Positions 18,114-27,415 of a stretch of DNA of 64,000 bases are shown in pieces. This DNA is from Lautropia sp. SCN 69-89. GTDB lineage: Bacteria > Pseudomonadota > Gammaproteobacteria > Burkholderiales > Burkholderiaceae_E. The position numbers and the translations under genes were made by a program. The stretch lies in assembly GCA_001724855.1 (NCBI GenBank), contig MEED01000017.1, positions 39,231 to 103,230 of the forward strand, in the 5' to 3' direction. Position 1 is the stretch's first letter. Every line of letters starts with the position of its first letter. Under the pieces are notes generated by a model that made no database searches, had not been told where the DNA came from, and was given only the letters and a program-made list of their open reading frames with translations.

Positions 18114-21100
18114 GTGACCGCCCCGCTCGCCCTCGCCTTCGGCCTGCGCTTCGAAGACCTTCATTCGGTCGAAGGGCTCGCCAGGCTCGACCTCGCGTTC
18201 GTCGATGCGCTGCGCGCCGCCGACCCCGGCCTCGCGCAGCGCCTGATCGACGCGCGGCGGGCGCCGCCCGATCCGCGCGCCGAGGCCGCGCTGCTGATCG
18301 AACTCGGCCCGCAGGTCGACGCCTTCGTCGGCACGCTCTTCGGCATCGGCGACGCGCTGGCCACGCTGCGCGAGCGCCACCGCGAGCTCGATCCGCTGTA
18401 CGAGGCGAAGCTGAAGTTCGTTCGGCGCGAAGCGGCCAGGCTGCCGGCGACCGAGCTGGCCGGCTTCGACCCCGACGCGGCACTGCGCGAGATCGAATCC
18501 TGGCTGGGCGAGCCTTTCGACGAGCTTTCGTTCGCGCGCGCGGTGCTCGCCTGGCAGCGCGAGGAAGCCAATGATGGGGCCAATGAAGTGGCCGACGAAG
18601 CGGCCGCGCCTGCCAGGCGCGAAGCAGCGCGCGCGCGGCTCGCCGTCGCGATGCGCTACAGCGCGTGGGCCTCGACCACGGAAGAAGGGCATCGCCGCCA
18701 TGCCGGCGACCTGCTGTTCACGCTGCCCGCGAAGACCGATCCGATGCGCCTGCTCGGCCACGCCCGCGAGCACGACGAGGACGGCGTGCGCGTGTTCACC
18801 ATCGAGCCCGGGCACCTGCGGCGCCGCGAAGGCTTCGCGCTCACCGACGCGGGCACCGGCCTGCGCGGCGCGCTCGACCAGGCCAACTACTGCATCTGGT
18901 GCCACGAACAGGGCAAGGACTCCTGCTCGAAGGGCATGCGCGAAAAGCCCGGCCCCTCGGGCGAGGCAGCCTGGAAGCGCTCGCCGTTCGGCGTGAACCT
19001 TGCCGGCTGCCCGCTCGAGGAGCGCATCTCCGAATTCCACAAGCTCAAGACGCAGGGTCACGCGGTCGCGGCGCTGGCAATGATCGCGATCGACAACCCG
19101 ATGATGGCGGCCACCGGGCACCGCATCTGCAACGACTGCATGAAGGCCTGCATCTACCAGAAGCAGACGCCGGTGGACATCCCGCAGGCCGAGACGCGCA
19201 CGCTGAAGGACGTGCTCGAGCTGCCCTGGGGCTTCGAGATCTATTCACTGCTCACACGCTGGAATCCGCTGAACCTGCGCCGTCCGCTGCCGAAGCCCGA
19301 CAGCGGCTACCGCGTGCTGGTGGCGGGCATGGGGCCGGCCGGCTTCACGCTCGCGCACCACCTGCTCGAGGAAGGGCACGGCGTGGTCGGCATCGACGGC
19401 CTGAAGATCGAGCCGCTCGACGAGCGCCTGAGCGGCGTGCGCATCGACGGCACGCGCGTGCCCTTCGAGCCGGTGCACGACGTGCGCACGCTGTACGAGC
19501 CGCTGGACGACCGGGTGATGGCCGGCTTCGGCGGCGTGGCCGAGTACGGCATCACGGTGCGCTGGAACAAGAACTTCCTGAAGCTGGTGCGGCTGCTGCT
19601 CGAGCGGCGCGAGCGCTTCAGCCTGGTGGGCGGCGTGCGCTTCGGCAGCACGCTCGGCGCGGACGACGCGTTCGCGCTCGGCTTCGATCACGTTGCGCTG
19701 GCGATCGGCGCGGGCAAGCCCACGACGCTGGACATCCCGAACGGGCTGGCGCGCGGCGTGCGTACCGCGAGCGACTTCCTGATGGCGCTGCAGCTCACCG
19801 GCGCGGCGCGCGCCGACTCGCTGGCGAACATGCAGCTTCGGCTGCCGGTGGTGGTGATCGGCGGCGGGCTCACCGCGATCGACACCGCGACCGAGTCGCT
19901 CGCGTACTACGCGGTGCAGGTCGAGAAGTTCCTGGCCCGGCACGAGGCGCTGGCCGCGGGCCTCGGCGAAGCCGGCGCGCGCGCCGGCTGGCGCGCCGAA
20001 GACGAAGAAGTCGCGGCCGAATTCCTCGCGCATGCACGCGCGATCCGCGCCGAGCGCGAAGCGGCGCAGCGCGAGAGCCGCGCGCCGCGCATCGTCGAAC
20101 TGATGCAGCAATGGGGCGGCGCGACGATCGCCTACCGCAAGCGACTGGTCGACAGCCCTTCGTACACGCTGAACCACGAAGAGGTGGAGAAGGCGCTCGA
20201 GGAAGGCATCCGCTTCGCCGAGTGCCTGGCACCCGCCCGCATCGACGTCGACGCGAGCGGCGCGGTCGAATCGATCACGTTTGCACGCCAGGTGCGCGGC
20301 GAGGACGGCCAGTGGAGCGACGGCGGGTCCTGGCGCATGCCGGCGCGCACCGTCTTCGTCGCCGCGGGCACGCAACCGAACACGGTACTGGCGCGCGAGG
20401 ACGCGACCCATTTCGCGCTCGACGGACGCTACTTCCGTGCGATCGACATCGACGGCAACCCGGTGAAGCCGGAGCGCGGCAACGCGAAGCCCGACGCGGC
20501 GCAGGTGCTGCTCGCGCGCCTGGACGACGGACGGATGATCTCCTTCTTCGGCGACCTCCATCCGAGCTACTTCGGCAACGTGGTGAAGGCGATGGCCTCG
20601 GCGCGCCACGGGTATCCGGTCGTCTGCGACGTGCTGCAGCGCCGCCCGCCTGCTTCGGGCGAAGGCTTCGTCGCCTTCGCCGGGCATCTTGGCGACCTGC
20701 TGCGCGCGCGCATCGAACGCATCGAGCGGCTCACGCCGACCATCGTCGAGGTGGTGGTGCGTGCGCCGCTGGCCGCCCGGCGCTTTCGACCCGGCCAGTT
20801 CTACCGGCTGCAGAACTTCGAGGCCCACGCGCGCCGCGTCGAGGTCGGCGGCCTGCCCACCACGCTGGCCATGGAAGGCCTCGCGCTCACCGGCGCGTGG
20901 GTCGATCGTGAGCGCGGCCTCGTCTCGACCATCGTGCTCGAGATGGGCGGCTCCTCGAGCCTGTGCGCCGACCTGCGTCCGGGCGAGCCGGTCGTGCTGA
21001 TGGGCCCCACCGGCGCGCCCACCGAGATCGGCGCGGGCGAGACGGTCGTGCTGGTCGGCGGCGGCCTGGGCAACGCGGTGCTGTTCTCGATCGGCGCGGC

Positions 21101-21683
21101 GTTTCGCGCCGCCGGCTCGCGGGTGCTTTACTTTGCCGGCTACAAGAAGCGCATCGACCGCTACAAGGTGGCCGACATCGAGGCGGCCGCCGACACGATC
21201 GTCTGGTGCTGCGACGAGGCGCCGGGCTTCGAGCCGGGACGCCCGCAGGACCGCAGCTTCGTCGGCAACATCGTCGAGGCGATGGCGTCGTTCGCGCGCG
21301 GCGAACTCACCGACCTGGCAGCGCCCGGTGCGCTCCGGATGCAGGATGCCGACCGCATCATCGCGATCGGCTCCGACCGGATGATGGCAGCGGTAGCGGC
21401 GGCGCGCCACGCGCAGCTCGCCCCCTACCTGAAGCCGCGGCACCGTGCGCTCGGCTCGATCAACTCGCCGATGCAATGCATGATGAAAGAGGTTTGCGCG
21501 CAGTGCCTGCAGCCGCACAGAGACCCCGCCACTGGTAAGGTCACCTACGTGTTTTCCTGCTTCGACCAGGACCAGCCGCTCGACCAGGTCGACTTTCCGG
21601 CACTGGCCCAGCGCCTGGCGCAGAACGCGCTGCAGGAGCGCCAGACCGCCGCGTGGATCGCCCGATGCCGCAATGCGGAATGA
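18114..21683 (+). CDS. 1189-residue multidomain FAD/NAD(P)/Fe-S oxidoreductase (GltD-like core plus ferredoxin-reductase and PyrK-like C-terminus)
   Basis: The gene starts at GTG 18114 with GCAGGAG upstream. Residues 1-220 are helical with no family I can name. Cys clusters follow: CIWCHEQGKDSC (about 260), then GHRICNDCMKAC (about 339), resembling the GltD Fe-S region. A GltD-like FAD domain begins at about 400 (VLVAGMGPAGFTLAHHL), with a second nucleotide fold at VVVIGGGLTAIDTATES. Residues about 860-1100 look like a ferredoxin-NADP reductase module (FRPGQFYRLQNF; VVLVGGGLGNAVLFSIG). The C-terminus has a PyrK/DHODB-like cluster CMMKEVCAQC (about 1122) and a later Cys. It probably shuttles electrons between NAD(P)H and ferredoxin; the acceptor is unknown. 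Confidence 0.8.
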   Translation: MTAPLALAFGLRFEDLHSVEGLARLDLAFVDALRAADPGLAQRLIDARRAPPDPRAEAALLIELGPQVDAFVGTLFGIGDALATLRERHRELDPLYEAKLKFVRREAARLPATELAGFDPDAALREIESWLGEPFDELSFARAVLAWQREEANDGANEVADEAAAPARREAARARLAVAMRYSAWASTTEEGHRRHAGDLLFTLPAKTDPMRLLGHAREHDEDGVRVFTIEPGHLRRREGFALTDAGTGLRGALDQANYCIWCHEQGKDSCSKGMREKPGPSGEAAWKRSPFGVNLAGCPLEERISEFHKLKTQGHAVAALAMIAIDNPMMAATGHRICNDCMKACIYQKQTPVDIPQAETRTLKDVLELPWGFEIYSLLTRWNPLNLRRPLPKPDSGYRVLVAGMGPAGFTLAHHLLEEGHGVVGIDGLKIEPLDERLSGVRIDGTRVPFEPVHDVRTLYEPLDDRVMAGFGGVAEYGITVRWNKNFLKLVRLLLERRERFSLVGGVRFGSTLGADDAFALGFDHVALAIGAGKPTTLDIPNGLARGVRTASDFLMALQLTGAARADSLANMQLRLPVVVIGGGLTAIDTATESLAYYAVQVEKFLARHEALAAGLGEAGARAGWRAEDEEVAAEFLAHARAIRAEREAAQRESRAPRIVELMQQWGGATIAYRKRLVDSPSYTLNHEEVEKALEEGIRFAECLAPARIDVDASGAVESITFARQVRGEDGQWSDGGSWRMPARTVFVAAGTQPNTVLAREDATHFALDGRYFRAIDIDGNPVKPERGNAKPDAAQVLLARLDDGRMISFFGDLHPSYFGNVVKAMASARHGYPVVCDVLQRRPPASGEGFVAFAGHLGDLLRARIERIERLTPTIVEVVVRAPLAARRFRPGQFYRLQNFEAHARRVEVGGLPTTLAMEGLALTGAWVDRERGLVSTIVLEMGGSSSLCADLRPGEPVVLMGPTGAPTEIGAGETVVLVGGGLGNAVLFSIGAAFRAAGSRVLYFAGYKKRIDRYKVADIEAAADTIVWCCDEAPGFEPGRPQDRSFVGNIVEAMASFARGELTDLAAPGALRMQDADRIIAIGSDRMMAAVAAARHAQLAPYLKPRHRALGSINSPMQCMMKEVCAQCLQPHRDPATGKVTYVFSCFDQDQPLDQVDFPALAQRLAQNALQERQTAAWIARCRNAE

Positions 21684-21730
21684 AATCGGTGTTCCGGCGC
21701 CGATTTCGCGACATTCCGGCAAAACATTCC

Positions 21731-21758
21731 TTGCGCGCCGCAACACGCTGCGGATAAA
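21731..21758 (+). promoter_or_regulatory. Candidate sigma-70 promoter upstream of phaZ
   Basis: TTGCGC (21731-21736) and GATAAA (21753-21758) are 16 bp apart in a locally A+T-richer leader between the oxidoreductase stop and phaZ. A start site near 21765 would give a leader of about 27 nt carrying the CGGAG ribosome site. Matches to consensus are partial. Confidence 0.4.
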
Positions 21759-21791
21759 TTGCATGCAATCGGTGGTCACACCGGAGACCGA

Positions 21792-23066
21792 ATGCTCTAC
21801 GACATCCGCGAAGCCCAGCGCGCCTTCCTGAATCCGCTGTCGCACTGGGCTGACTCGATGAGCCAGCTGTACGCCAATCCGTACAGCCCGCTCGCCTACA
21901 TGCCGTTCGCCAACCGCATCTCGGCGGGCCTGGAGCTGGTGCACCGGCTCGGCAAGGACTACGAAAAGCCCGCCTTCGGCGTGCACTCGACCCGCATCGA
22001 GGGACGCGACGTGACGGTCGTCGAGCGCATCGAGGTCTCGCGGCCGTTCTGTCGGCTGCTGAAGTTCGAACGGCTGCTGCCCGATGCGCTCGCGCATCGT
22101 CAAGACGATCCGGTCGTGCTGCTGTTCGCGCCGCTGTCGGGCCACCACGCAACGCTGCTTCGCGACACGGTGCAGACGCTGTTGCCCGACCACACGGTCT
22201 ACATCACCGACTGGATCGACGCGCGGATGGTGCCGCTGATGGACGGCAACTTCCAGCTCGACGACTACGTCGCCTACGCGATCGAGTTCATCCGCCACCT
22301 CGGCCCCGACGTTCACGTGATCTCGGTGTGCCAGCCGACGGTGCCGGTGCTGGGCGCGATCTCGCTGATGTCCTCGCTCGGCGACCCGGCGGTGCCGCGC
22401 TCGATGACGATGATGGGCGGGCCGATCGACACGCGCCGCTCGCCCACCCAGGTCAACGACCTGGCGCAGACGCGCAGCTTCGAGTGGTTCGAGCGCACGG
22501 TCATCTATCGGGTGCCCGGCCGCTATCCGGGCGCCGGGCGGCGCGTCTACCCGGGCTTCCTGCAGCACGCCGGTTTCGTCGCGATGAACCCCGACCGGCA
22601 CGTCACCTCGCACTGGGACTTCTACCTGAGCCTGGTGACCGGCGACATGCAGGACGCCGACGCGCATCGCCGCTTCTACGACGAATACAACGCGGTGCTC
22701 GACCTGCCGGCGGAGTTCTATCTGGACACGATCCGCACCGTGTTCCAGGATCATGCGCTGCCGCTGGGCCGCTGGCATGTCTGGTTCGAAGGCAGGCGCC
22801 AGCGCGTCGTGCCGGCCGACATCCGTCGGGTGGCGCTGCTCACGATCGAGGGCGAGCTGGACGACATATCGGGCCAGGGGCAGACGCGCGCCGCGCACGA
22901 CCTGTGCGCGGGCATTCCGAAATCGATGAAGCGGCACCTCACCGCGCAGGGCGCGGGCCACTACGGCATCTTCAGCGGCCGCCGCTGGCGCGAGTTCATC
23001 TATCCCCAGGTGCGCGACTTCATCGCGTCGAGCCGACAGCGAGCGAAGCTGCGCGTCGTGGCGTGA
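21792..23066 (+). CDS. phaZ: Intracellular polyhydroxyalkanoate depolymerase
   Basis: This 424-residue protein is typical of the Ralstonia-type intracellular PHB depolymerase: [61 protein letters not shown], and the segment [14 protein letters not shown], where Cys replaces the usual serine nucleophile. ATG 21792 is chosen because CGGAG stands 5 nt upstream; an in-frame TTG at 21759 lacks such a site. It mobilises stored PHB. The thiolase at 27.4 kb, which could feed PHA synthesis, lies a few genes downstream. It overlaps rnfB by GTGA. Confidence 0.95.
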   Translation: MLYDIREAQRAFLNPLSHWADSMSQLYANPYSPLAYMPFANRISAGLELVHRLGKDYEKPAFGVHSTRIEGRDVTVVERIEVSRPFCRLLKFERLLPDALAHRQDDPVVLLFAPLSGHHATLLRDTVQTLLPDHTVYITDWIDARMVPLMDGNFQLDDYVAYAIEFIRHLGPDVHVISVCQPTVPVLGAISLMSSLGDPAVPRSMTMMGGPIDTRRSPTQVNDLAQTRSFEWFERTVIYRVPGRYPGAGRRVYPGFLQHAGFVAMNPDRHVTSHWDFYLSLVTGDMQDADAHRRFYDEYNAVLDLPAEFYLDTIRTVFQDHALPLGRWHVWFEGRRQRVVPADIRRVALLTIEGELDDISGQGQTRAAHDLCAGIPKSMKRHLTAQGAGHYGIFSGRRWREFIYPQVRDFIASSRQRAKLRVVA

Positions 23067-23644
23067 ACACGGCCGAAGCGATCGACGCGCTGCTGCCGCA
23101 GACGCAGTGCACCAAGTGCGGCTTCGCCGGCTGCCGACCGTATGCCGAGGCGATCGCGGCGGGCGAAGCGCCGATCAATCGCTGCCCGCCGGGCGGGGTT
23201 GAAGGCATCGGGCGTCTCGCGCGTCTGCTCGGGCGCCCCGCGCTGCCGCTCGATCCGGCCTGCGGCACCGAGCAGCCGCGGCGCATCGCGTGGATCGATC
23301 CGGCCGCGTGCATCGGATGCACCAAGTGCATCCAGGCGTGCCCGGTCGACGCGATCATCGGTGCGCAAAAGCGCATGCACACGGTGATCGACGCGCTGTG
23401 CACCGGCTGCGACCTGTGCGTGGCACCCTGCCCGGTCGACTGCATCGAGATGCGCGTGCCCGACACCGCGCAGCCGTGGCGCGACGAGGATGCGCGCGCC
23501 GCGCGCTCGCGCCACGAGGCACGACGCGAGCGCCTCGCGCGGCGCCGCGCGGAACACGAGGAGCGCCTGTCGCGGGCGGTGATCGAGGCGGCGTTGCGTC
23601 GCGCGCGCGAGCGTGCGGCCGCCCGGAATGGAGAACGCCGGTGA
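23063..23644 (+). CDS. rnfB: RnfB/RsxB-like Fe-S electron-transfer protein
   Basis: This 193-residue protein starts at GTG 23063, inside the phaZ stop. An N-terminal [4Fe-4S] motif ([16 protein letters not shown] with CPPGG) precedes two ferredoxin motifs, [16 protein letters not shown] and [18 protein letters not shown]. The C-terminal 50 residues are Arg/Ala/Glu-rich and probably a coiled helix. It lacks the N-terminal membrane helix of full-length RnfB, and no other rnf genes are nearby. This orphan, soluble form is common in betaproteobacteria next to nth. It may supply electrons or clusters to Fe-S enzymes; the role is unproven. Confidence 0.9.
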   Translation: MNTAEAIDALLPQTQCTKCGFAGCRPYAEAIAAGEAPINRCPPGGVEGIGRLARLLGRPALPLDPACGTEQPRRIAWIDPAACIGCTKCIQACPVDAIIGAQKRMHTVIDALCTGCDLCVAPCPVDCIEMRVPDTAQPWRDEDARAARSRHEARRERLARRRAEHEERLSRAVIEAALRRARERAAARNGERR

Positions 23645-24369
23645 ACCCGGCGCGGCGCGCCGAGATCTTCGCCCGGCTGAAGGCGCTCAACCCCAGGCCG
23701 ACCACCGAGCTCGAATACGGCACGCCGTTCGAGCTGCTGGTCGCGGTGATCCTGTCGGCTCAGGCCACCGACCGCAGCGTCAACCTGGCGACCCGAGAAC
23801 TGTTCGGGGTCGCGAACACGCCCGCGGCGATCGCCGCGCTGGGCGAAGACGGGCTGGGCGAATACGTGCGCACGATCGGGCTCTACCGCTCGAAGGCGAA
23901 GCACATCGTGCAGACCTGCGCGATCCTGCTCGCCGAGCATGGCGGCGAGGTGCCGCGCACCCGCGAGGCGCTCGAGCGCCTGCCCGGCGTGGGACGCAAG
24001 ACTGCCAACGTGGTGCTCAACGTCGCCTTCGGCGAGCCGGTGATCGCGGTGGACACGCACATCTTCCGCGTGGCCAACCGCACCGGCCTGGCACCCGGGC
24101 GCACGCCGCTGGAAGTCGAGCGCCGCCTGATGCGCTTCGTGCCGCCGCAATACCTGTACGACTGCCACCACTGGCTGATCCTGCACGGCCGCTACATCTG
24201 CAAGGCGCCCAGGCCCGAGTGCTGGCGCTGCCCGATTGCCGACCTCTGCGACTATCGGCCCAAGACGCCGGCGCCGGTGGCACGCACGACCGCACCCCGC
24301 ACGACCGCACCCCGCACGACCGCACCCCGCACGACCGTTCCGCGCAAGCCGGGGTCTGGCCGGCGCTGA
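23641..24369 (+). CDS. nth: Endonuclease III (base-excision DNA glycosylase/AP lyase)
   Basis: The gene starts at GTG 23641, overlapping rnfB by 4 nt, and encodes 242 residues. The helix-hairpin-helix [20 protein letters not shown] contains the catalytic Lys, followed by [11 protein letters not shown] with the catalytic Asp. The C-terminal [4Fe-4S] loop is [17 protein letters not shown]. Normal Nth ends a few residues after this loop. Here there is a tail of about 30 residues made largely of RTTAP repeats encoded by a 15-bp tandem repeat. It removes oxidised pyrimidines from DNA. Confidence 0.96.
   Translation: MNPARRAEIFARLKALNPRPTTELEYGTPFELLVAVILSAQATDRSVNLATRELFGVANTPAAIAALGEDGLGEYVRTIGLYRSKAKHIVQTCAILLAEHGGEVPRTREALERLPGVGRKTANVVLNVAFGEPVIAVDTHIFRVANRTGLAPGRTPLEVERRLMRFVPPQYLYDCHHWLILHGRYICKAPRPECWRCPIADLCDYRPKTPAPVARTTAPRTTAPRTTAPRTTVPRKPGSGRR
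24283..24342 (+). repeat. 15-bp tandem repeat encoding the Nth C-terminal tail
   Basis: Three perfect copies of CGCACGACCGCACCC (24283-24297, 24298-24312, 24313-24327) and a fourth diverged copy (24328-24342) are in frame at the end of nth, each encoding R-T-T-A-P. Because the unit is a multiple of three, copy-number change would lengthen or shorten the tail without breaking the frame. Confidence 0.95.
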
Positions 24370-24398
24370 CGGCGGCCGCTGCCGAAAGAGCGCCTGCG

Positions 24399-24836
24399 AT
24401 GTTCGACCCGTCGCGCGAGGACGTGCGCCGCTTCTTCTGCGAGACCTGGCGCAAGCACGGCGAACGGCTGCCGCTCACCGCGCTCGAAGCCATCGCGCTC
24501 GACTGGATCCTGCAGCACCCCGAATACCATGCGCTGCTCGCCGCGCCAGGGGAGGCGCTCGCAGCGGAGTTCGGCGCCGACCGGGGCAACCCGTTCCTGC
24601 ACCTGTCGCTGCACCTGGCGGTGGCCGAGCAGCTGCAGGTAGACCAGCCGCCCGGGATCCGCGCGGCCTACCAGCGGCTGCTGCGCAGCACCGGCTCGCC
24701 GCACGAGGCCGCGCACGCACTGATGGAGTGCCTCGGCGAGGTCGTCTGGCGCGCGCAGCGCGACGCCGCCCCGCCCGACGCGACGGCGTACCTGGACTGC
24801 GCCGCGCGACGCGCCGGCGGCGCCGGGCGCGCCTGA
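24399..24836 (+). CDS. DUF1841 family protein
   Basis: This 145-residue protein starts at ATG 24399, 29 nt after nth. MFDPSREDVRRFFCETWRKH, HPEYHALLAAPGE, NPFLHLSLHLAVAEQLQVDQPPGIR and the HEAAHALMECLGEVVW segment are typical of DUF1841, a beta/gamma-proteobacterial family commonly found next to nth. The several His residues suggest metal or helical-bundle function, but none is established. The last 25 residues are low-complexity Ala/Gly/Arg. Confidence 0.9.
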   Translation: MFDPSREDVRRFFCETWRKHGERLPLTALEAIALDWILQHPEYHALLAAPGEALAAEFGADRGNPFLHLSLHLAVAEQLQVDQPPGIRAAYQRLLRSTGSPHEAAHALMECLGEVVWRAQRDAAPPDATAYLDCAARRAGGAGRA

Positions 24837-24941
24837 GGAGACAGGCCTGAGAAGAAGGCCATTTCTGTTACCCTTCGCAGCGCATTCCCTTCGCCCCGCC
24901 GCTTTCGGCCGGCCGGGCACCCAACCGCCCAGGAATTCCGC

Positions 24942-25577
24942 ATGTTCGGACGCCTGATGCCCCGCGAGGGCAACTTCTTCGAGCTGTTCGACCAGCACGC
25001 CAACCACATCGCTGCCGGCAGCCACGAACTGGCACGGCTGATGACCGACTACAGCGACGTCGCGGCGCGCCGGCAGCACATCGACGCGATCGACCGTGCC
25101 GAGAAGGATGCGGACAAGGTCACCCACGAGACGGTGACGCTGCTGCACAAGACCTTCATCACGCCGTTCGACCGCGACGACATCCACAGCCTGATCACGA
25201 AGATGGACGACATCCTCGACCTGATCCAGGACGTGGCCGAGTCGGCGATGCTCTACGACCTGCAGCGCATCTCGCCGGAAGCGCAGCAGCTCGCCGAGAT
25301 CAACGAGATGTGCTGCGACCGCGTCAAGGCGGCGGTGAACCTGCTCGACAGCATGGAGAACGCCGACGCGATCCTGAAGCTGTGCACCGAGATCGACCGG
25401 CTCGAATCCGACGCCGACCGGGTGATGCGCTCGGCGATGTCGAAGCTGTTTCGCGACGAGAGCGACGTTCGCCAGCTGATCAAGCTCAAGGCGATCTACG
25501 AACTGCTCGAGGCGGTGTCCGACAAGTGCGAGGACGTCGCCAACGTGATCGAGGGCGTCGTTCTCGAGAACGCATGA
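24942..25577 (+). CDS. DUF47 family protein, PhoU-like partner of a Pit phosphate transporter
   Basis: This 211-residue helical protein starts at ATG 24942 with AGGAA 6 nt upstream. MFGRLMPREGNFFELFDQHANHI and FDRDDIHSLITKMDDILDLIQD are characteristic of DUF47 (TIGR00153), which resembles PhoU and is thought to regulate low-affinity phosphate transport. It overlaps the pit gene by 4 nt (ATGA), so the two are translationally coupled. It is cytoplasmic, with an expected helical-bundle fold. Confidence 0.93.
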   Translation: MFGRLMPREGNFFELFDQHANHIAAGSHELARLMTDYSDVAARRQHIDAIDRAEKDADKVTHETVTLLHKTFITPFDRDDIHSLITKMDDILDLIQDVAESAMLYDLQRISPEAQQLAEINEMCCDRVKAAVNLLDSMENADAILKLCTEIDRLESDADRVMRSAMSKLFRDESDVRQLIKLKAIYELLEAVSDKCEDVANVIEGVVLENA

Positions 25578-26561
25578 CGACGCTGCACATCAGCTTCACG
25601 GTGCTCGCGCTGCTCGTGGCGCTGGCGCTGATGTTCGACTTCATGAACGGCTTTCACGACGCGGCGAACTCGATCGCCACGATCGTGTCCACCGGCGTGC
25701 TCAAGCCCTACCAGGCGGTGGCCTGGGCGGCGCATGTTCGAACTGAAGGTGGCCGCCACCGTCGGCAAGGGCATCGTCGACCCCGCGGTGGTCGACCACG
25801 TGGTGATCTTCGGCGCGCTCGCAGGCGCCCTGGCCTGGAACGTGATCACCTGGCGCTTCGGCATTCCGTCGAGCTCCTCGCACGCGCTGATCGGCGGGCT
25901 GATCGGCGCAACGATCGCCAAGTCGGGCACCGGCTCGCTGCTGGGCAGCGGCATCGGCAAGGTGGCGCTGTTCATCGTGGTTTCGCCCACCCTCGGCTTC
26001 GTTCTCGGCTCGGCGCTGATGCTGGCGGTCTCATGGGTGTTCTTCCGCTCCACGCCGCGCGGCACCGACCGCTGGTTCCGCCGGCTGCAGCTCGTCTCGT
26101 CGGCGCTCTACAGCATCGGCCACGGCAGCAACGACGCGCAGAAGACGATGGGCATCATCTGGCTGCTGCTGATCGCCGCGGGCGCAGCATCGGCCGCCGA
26201 GCATCACCCGCCGTACTGGGTGGTGCTGTCGTGCTACCTGGCGATCGGCCTCGGTACGCTGTTCGGCGGCTGGCGCATCGTCAAGACGATGGGACAGAAG
26301 ATCACCAAGCTCAAGCCGGTAGGCGGGTTCTGCGCGGAAGCCGGCGGCGCGATCACGCTGTTCATCGCCTCCGGATTCGGCATTCCGGTGTCGACCACGC
26401 ACACGATCACCGGCGCGATCGTCGGCGTGGGCTCGTCGCAGAAGTTCTCGGCGGTGCGCTGGGGGCTGGCGGGCAACATCGTCTGGGCCTGGGTCCTCAC
26501 CATTCCGGCCTCGGCCGCCATGGCGGCGCTCGGCTGGTGGGTCGGCTCCAGGTTCCTGTAG
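25574..26561 (+). pseudogene. Inorganic phosphate transporter (PitA family), frameshifted near base 25733
   Basis: The first 53 codons (from ATG 25574: MTTLHISFTVLALLVALALM, then NGFHDAANSIATIVSTGVLKPYQAVAWAA) are Pit-like, then the frame turns to Arg/Gly-rich nonsense. The family sequence resumes in another frame at 25734 (MFELKVAATVGKGIVDPAVVDH) and continues to the stop at 26561 with SSSSHALIGGLIG, SNDAQKTMGIIW and STTHTITGAIVGVG. Compared with family members, about 7-8 residues of a membrane helix (the FFNFxA region) are missing at the junction, so a non-triplet deletion has occurred. It is either a genuine inactivating mutation or a sequencing/assembly error. Confidence 0.88.
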
Positions 26562-26572
26562 GCGGGCCGGCA

Positions 26573-27343
26573 ATGCAGCAGGCCGACCGTCCGAAGCAGC
26601 AGGCCGGGCCGCTGGAGCAGCAGCCCGAGCCCCCGAAGCCGCAGCCGGAGCCGCCGAAGCCGCAGGCGGAGCCACTATGGCTCGAACTGCCGCCGCTGTC
26701 GTTGCAGGCGCCGCGGCGCCTGCTGGTGTTCCTGCACGGCGCCGGATCGAGCCCGGAGGCGTTCGCGCCGGTCGCGCTCGCCTGGCAGCTGAAGTTCCCG
26801 GGAGGCACCGCCGCCATCCTCGAAGCGCTGCGCGCCGGCTCGACGCACCGCGGCAAGGACTGGTTCGATGGCCGCGGCGTGTCCGCCGAACGGCAGCCGC
26901 GGATTGCGGCAGCCTGCGCGACGGTCGCGCAGCGGCTCGAAGCGCTGCAGCGTGCCACGGGCCTCGAAGGCTCGCGAACGATCGTGGTGGGTTTCTCGCA
27001 GGGCGCCACCGTCGCGCTCGAGCTCGCGCGCTCGCACCCGTCGCTCGCCGCGATCGTCGTCTCGTATGCCGGGCAGCTGGCGCGGCCGGTCGCGCCGCGC
27101 GAGCGCATCGCGCCGACCATCCACCTGGTGCACGGCGAGTTCGACAGCCTGGTGCCGGCGGTGCATGCCGAGCGTGCCTGGCGCGGGCTCGGCGCCGCCG
27201 GCGCGGACGTCACGCTGGACATCGCCGCCGACGAAGCGCATTCGATCGGCCAGGCGATGATCAATCTCGGCACCGCGCGCGTGCTGCAGACGCTGTTCCG
27301 CGGCCGGCTGCGGCGCCCACCGGGCGCGGCGGCGCTGCACTGA
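26573..27343 (+). CDS. Alpha/beta-hydrolase, phospholipase/carboxylesterase type
   Basis: This 256-residue protein starts at ATG 26573, 11 nt after the pit stop. After a Gln/Pro-rich N-terminus (PEPPKPQ occurs twice) comes the core: LLVFLHGAGSS (oxyanion region), the nucleophile elbow GFSQG with Ser142, an acid in HGEFDSLVP, and His in DEAHSIG. This is the YpfH/carboxylesterase 2 type, which hydrolyses short acyl esters. No signal peptide is seen. The repeat-rich first 38 residues are unlikely to be part of the fold. Confidence 0.85.
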   Translation: MQQADRPKQQAGPLEQQPEPPKPQPEPPKPQAEPLWLELPPLSLQAPRRLLVFLHGAGSSPEAFAPVALAWQLKFPGGTAAILEALRAGSTHRGKDWFDGRGVSAERQPRIAAACATVAQRLEALQRATGLEGSRTIVVGFSQGATVALELARSHPSLAAIVVSYAGQLARPVAPRERIAPTIHLVHGEFDSLVPAVHAERAWRGLGAAGADVTLDIAADEAHSIGQAMINLGTARVLQTLFRGRLRRPPGAAALH

Positions 27344-27415
27344 CCGCAGCGCTGCATCGATCCACCGCCCGGCGTGCCGTCGCCACCGGGCATTCGACCC
27401 AGGAGGTGTTTCGCC

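Noticed and set aside
21759..21791. TTG start 33 nt upstream of phaZ
   Set aside because: No ribosome site; the ATG at 21792 has CGGAG at the right distance and matches the family N-terminus.
19245..22961. 1238-codon minus-strand open frame opposite the large oxidoreductase and phaZ
   Set aside because: Arg/His/Gly/Ala-rich with no domains; it is opposite two genes with well-placed motifs.
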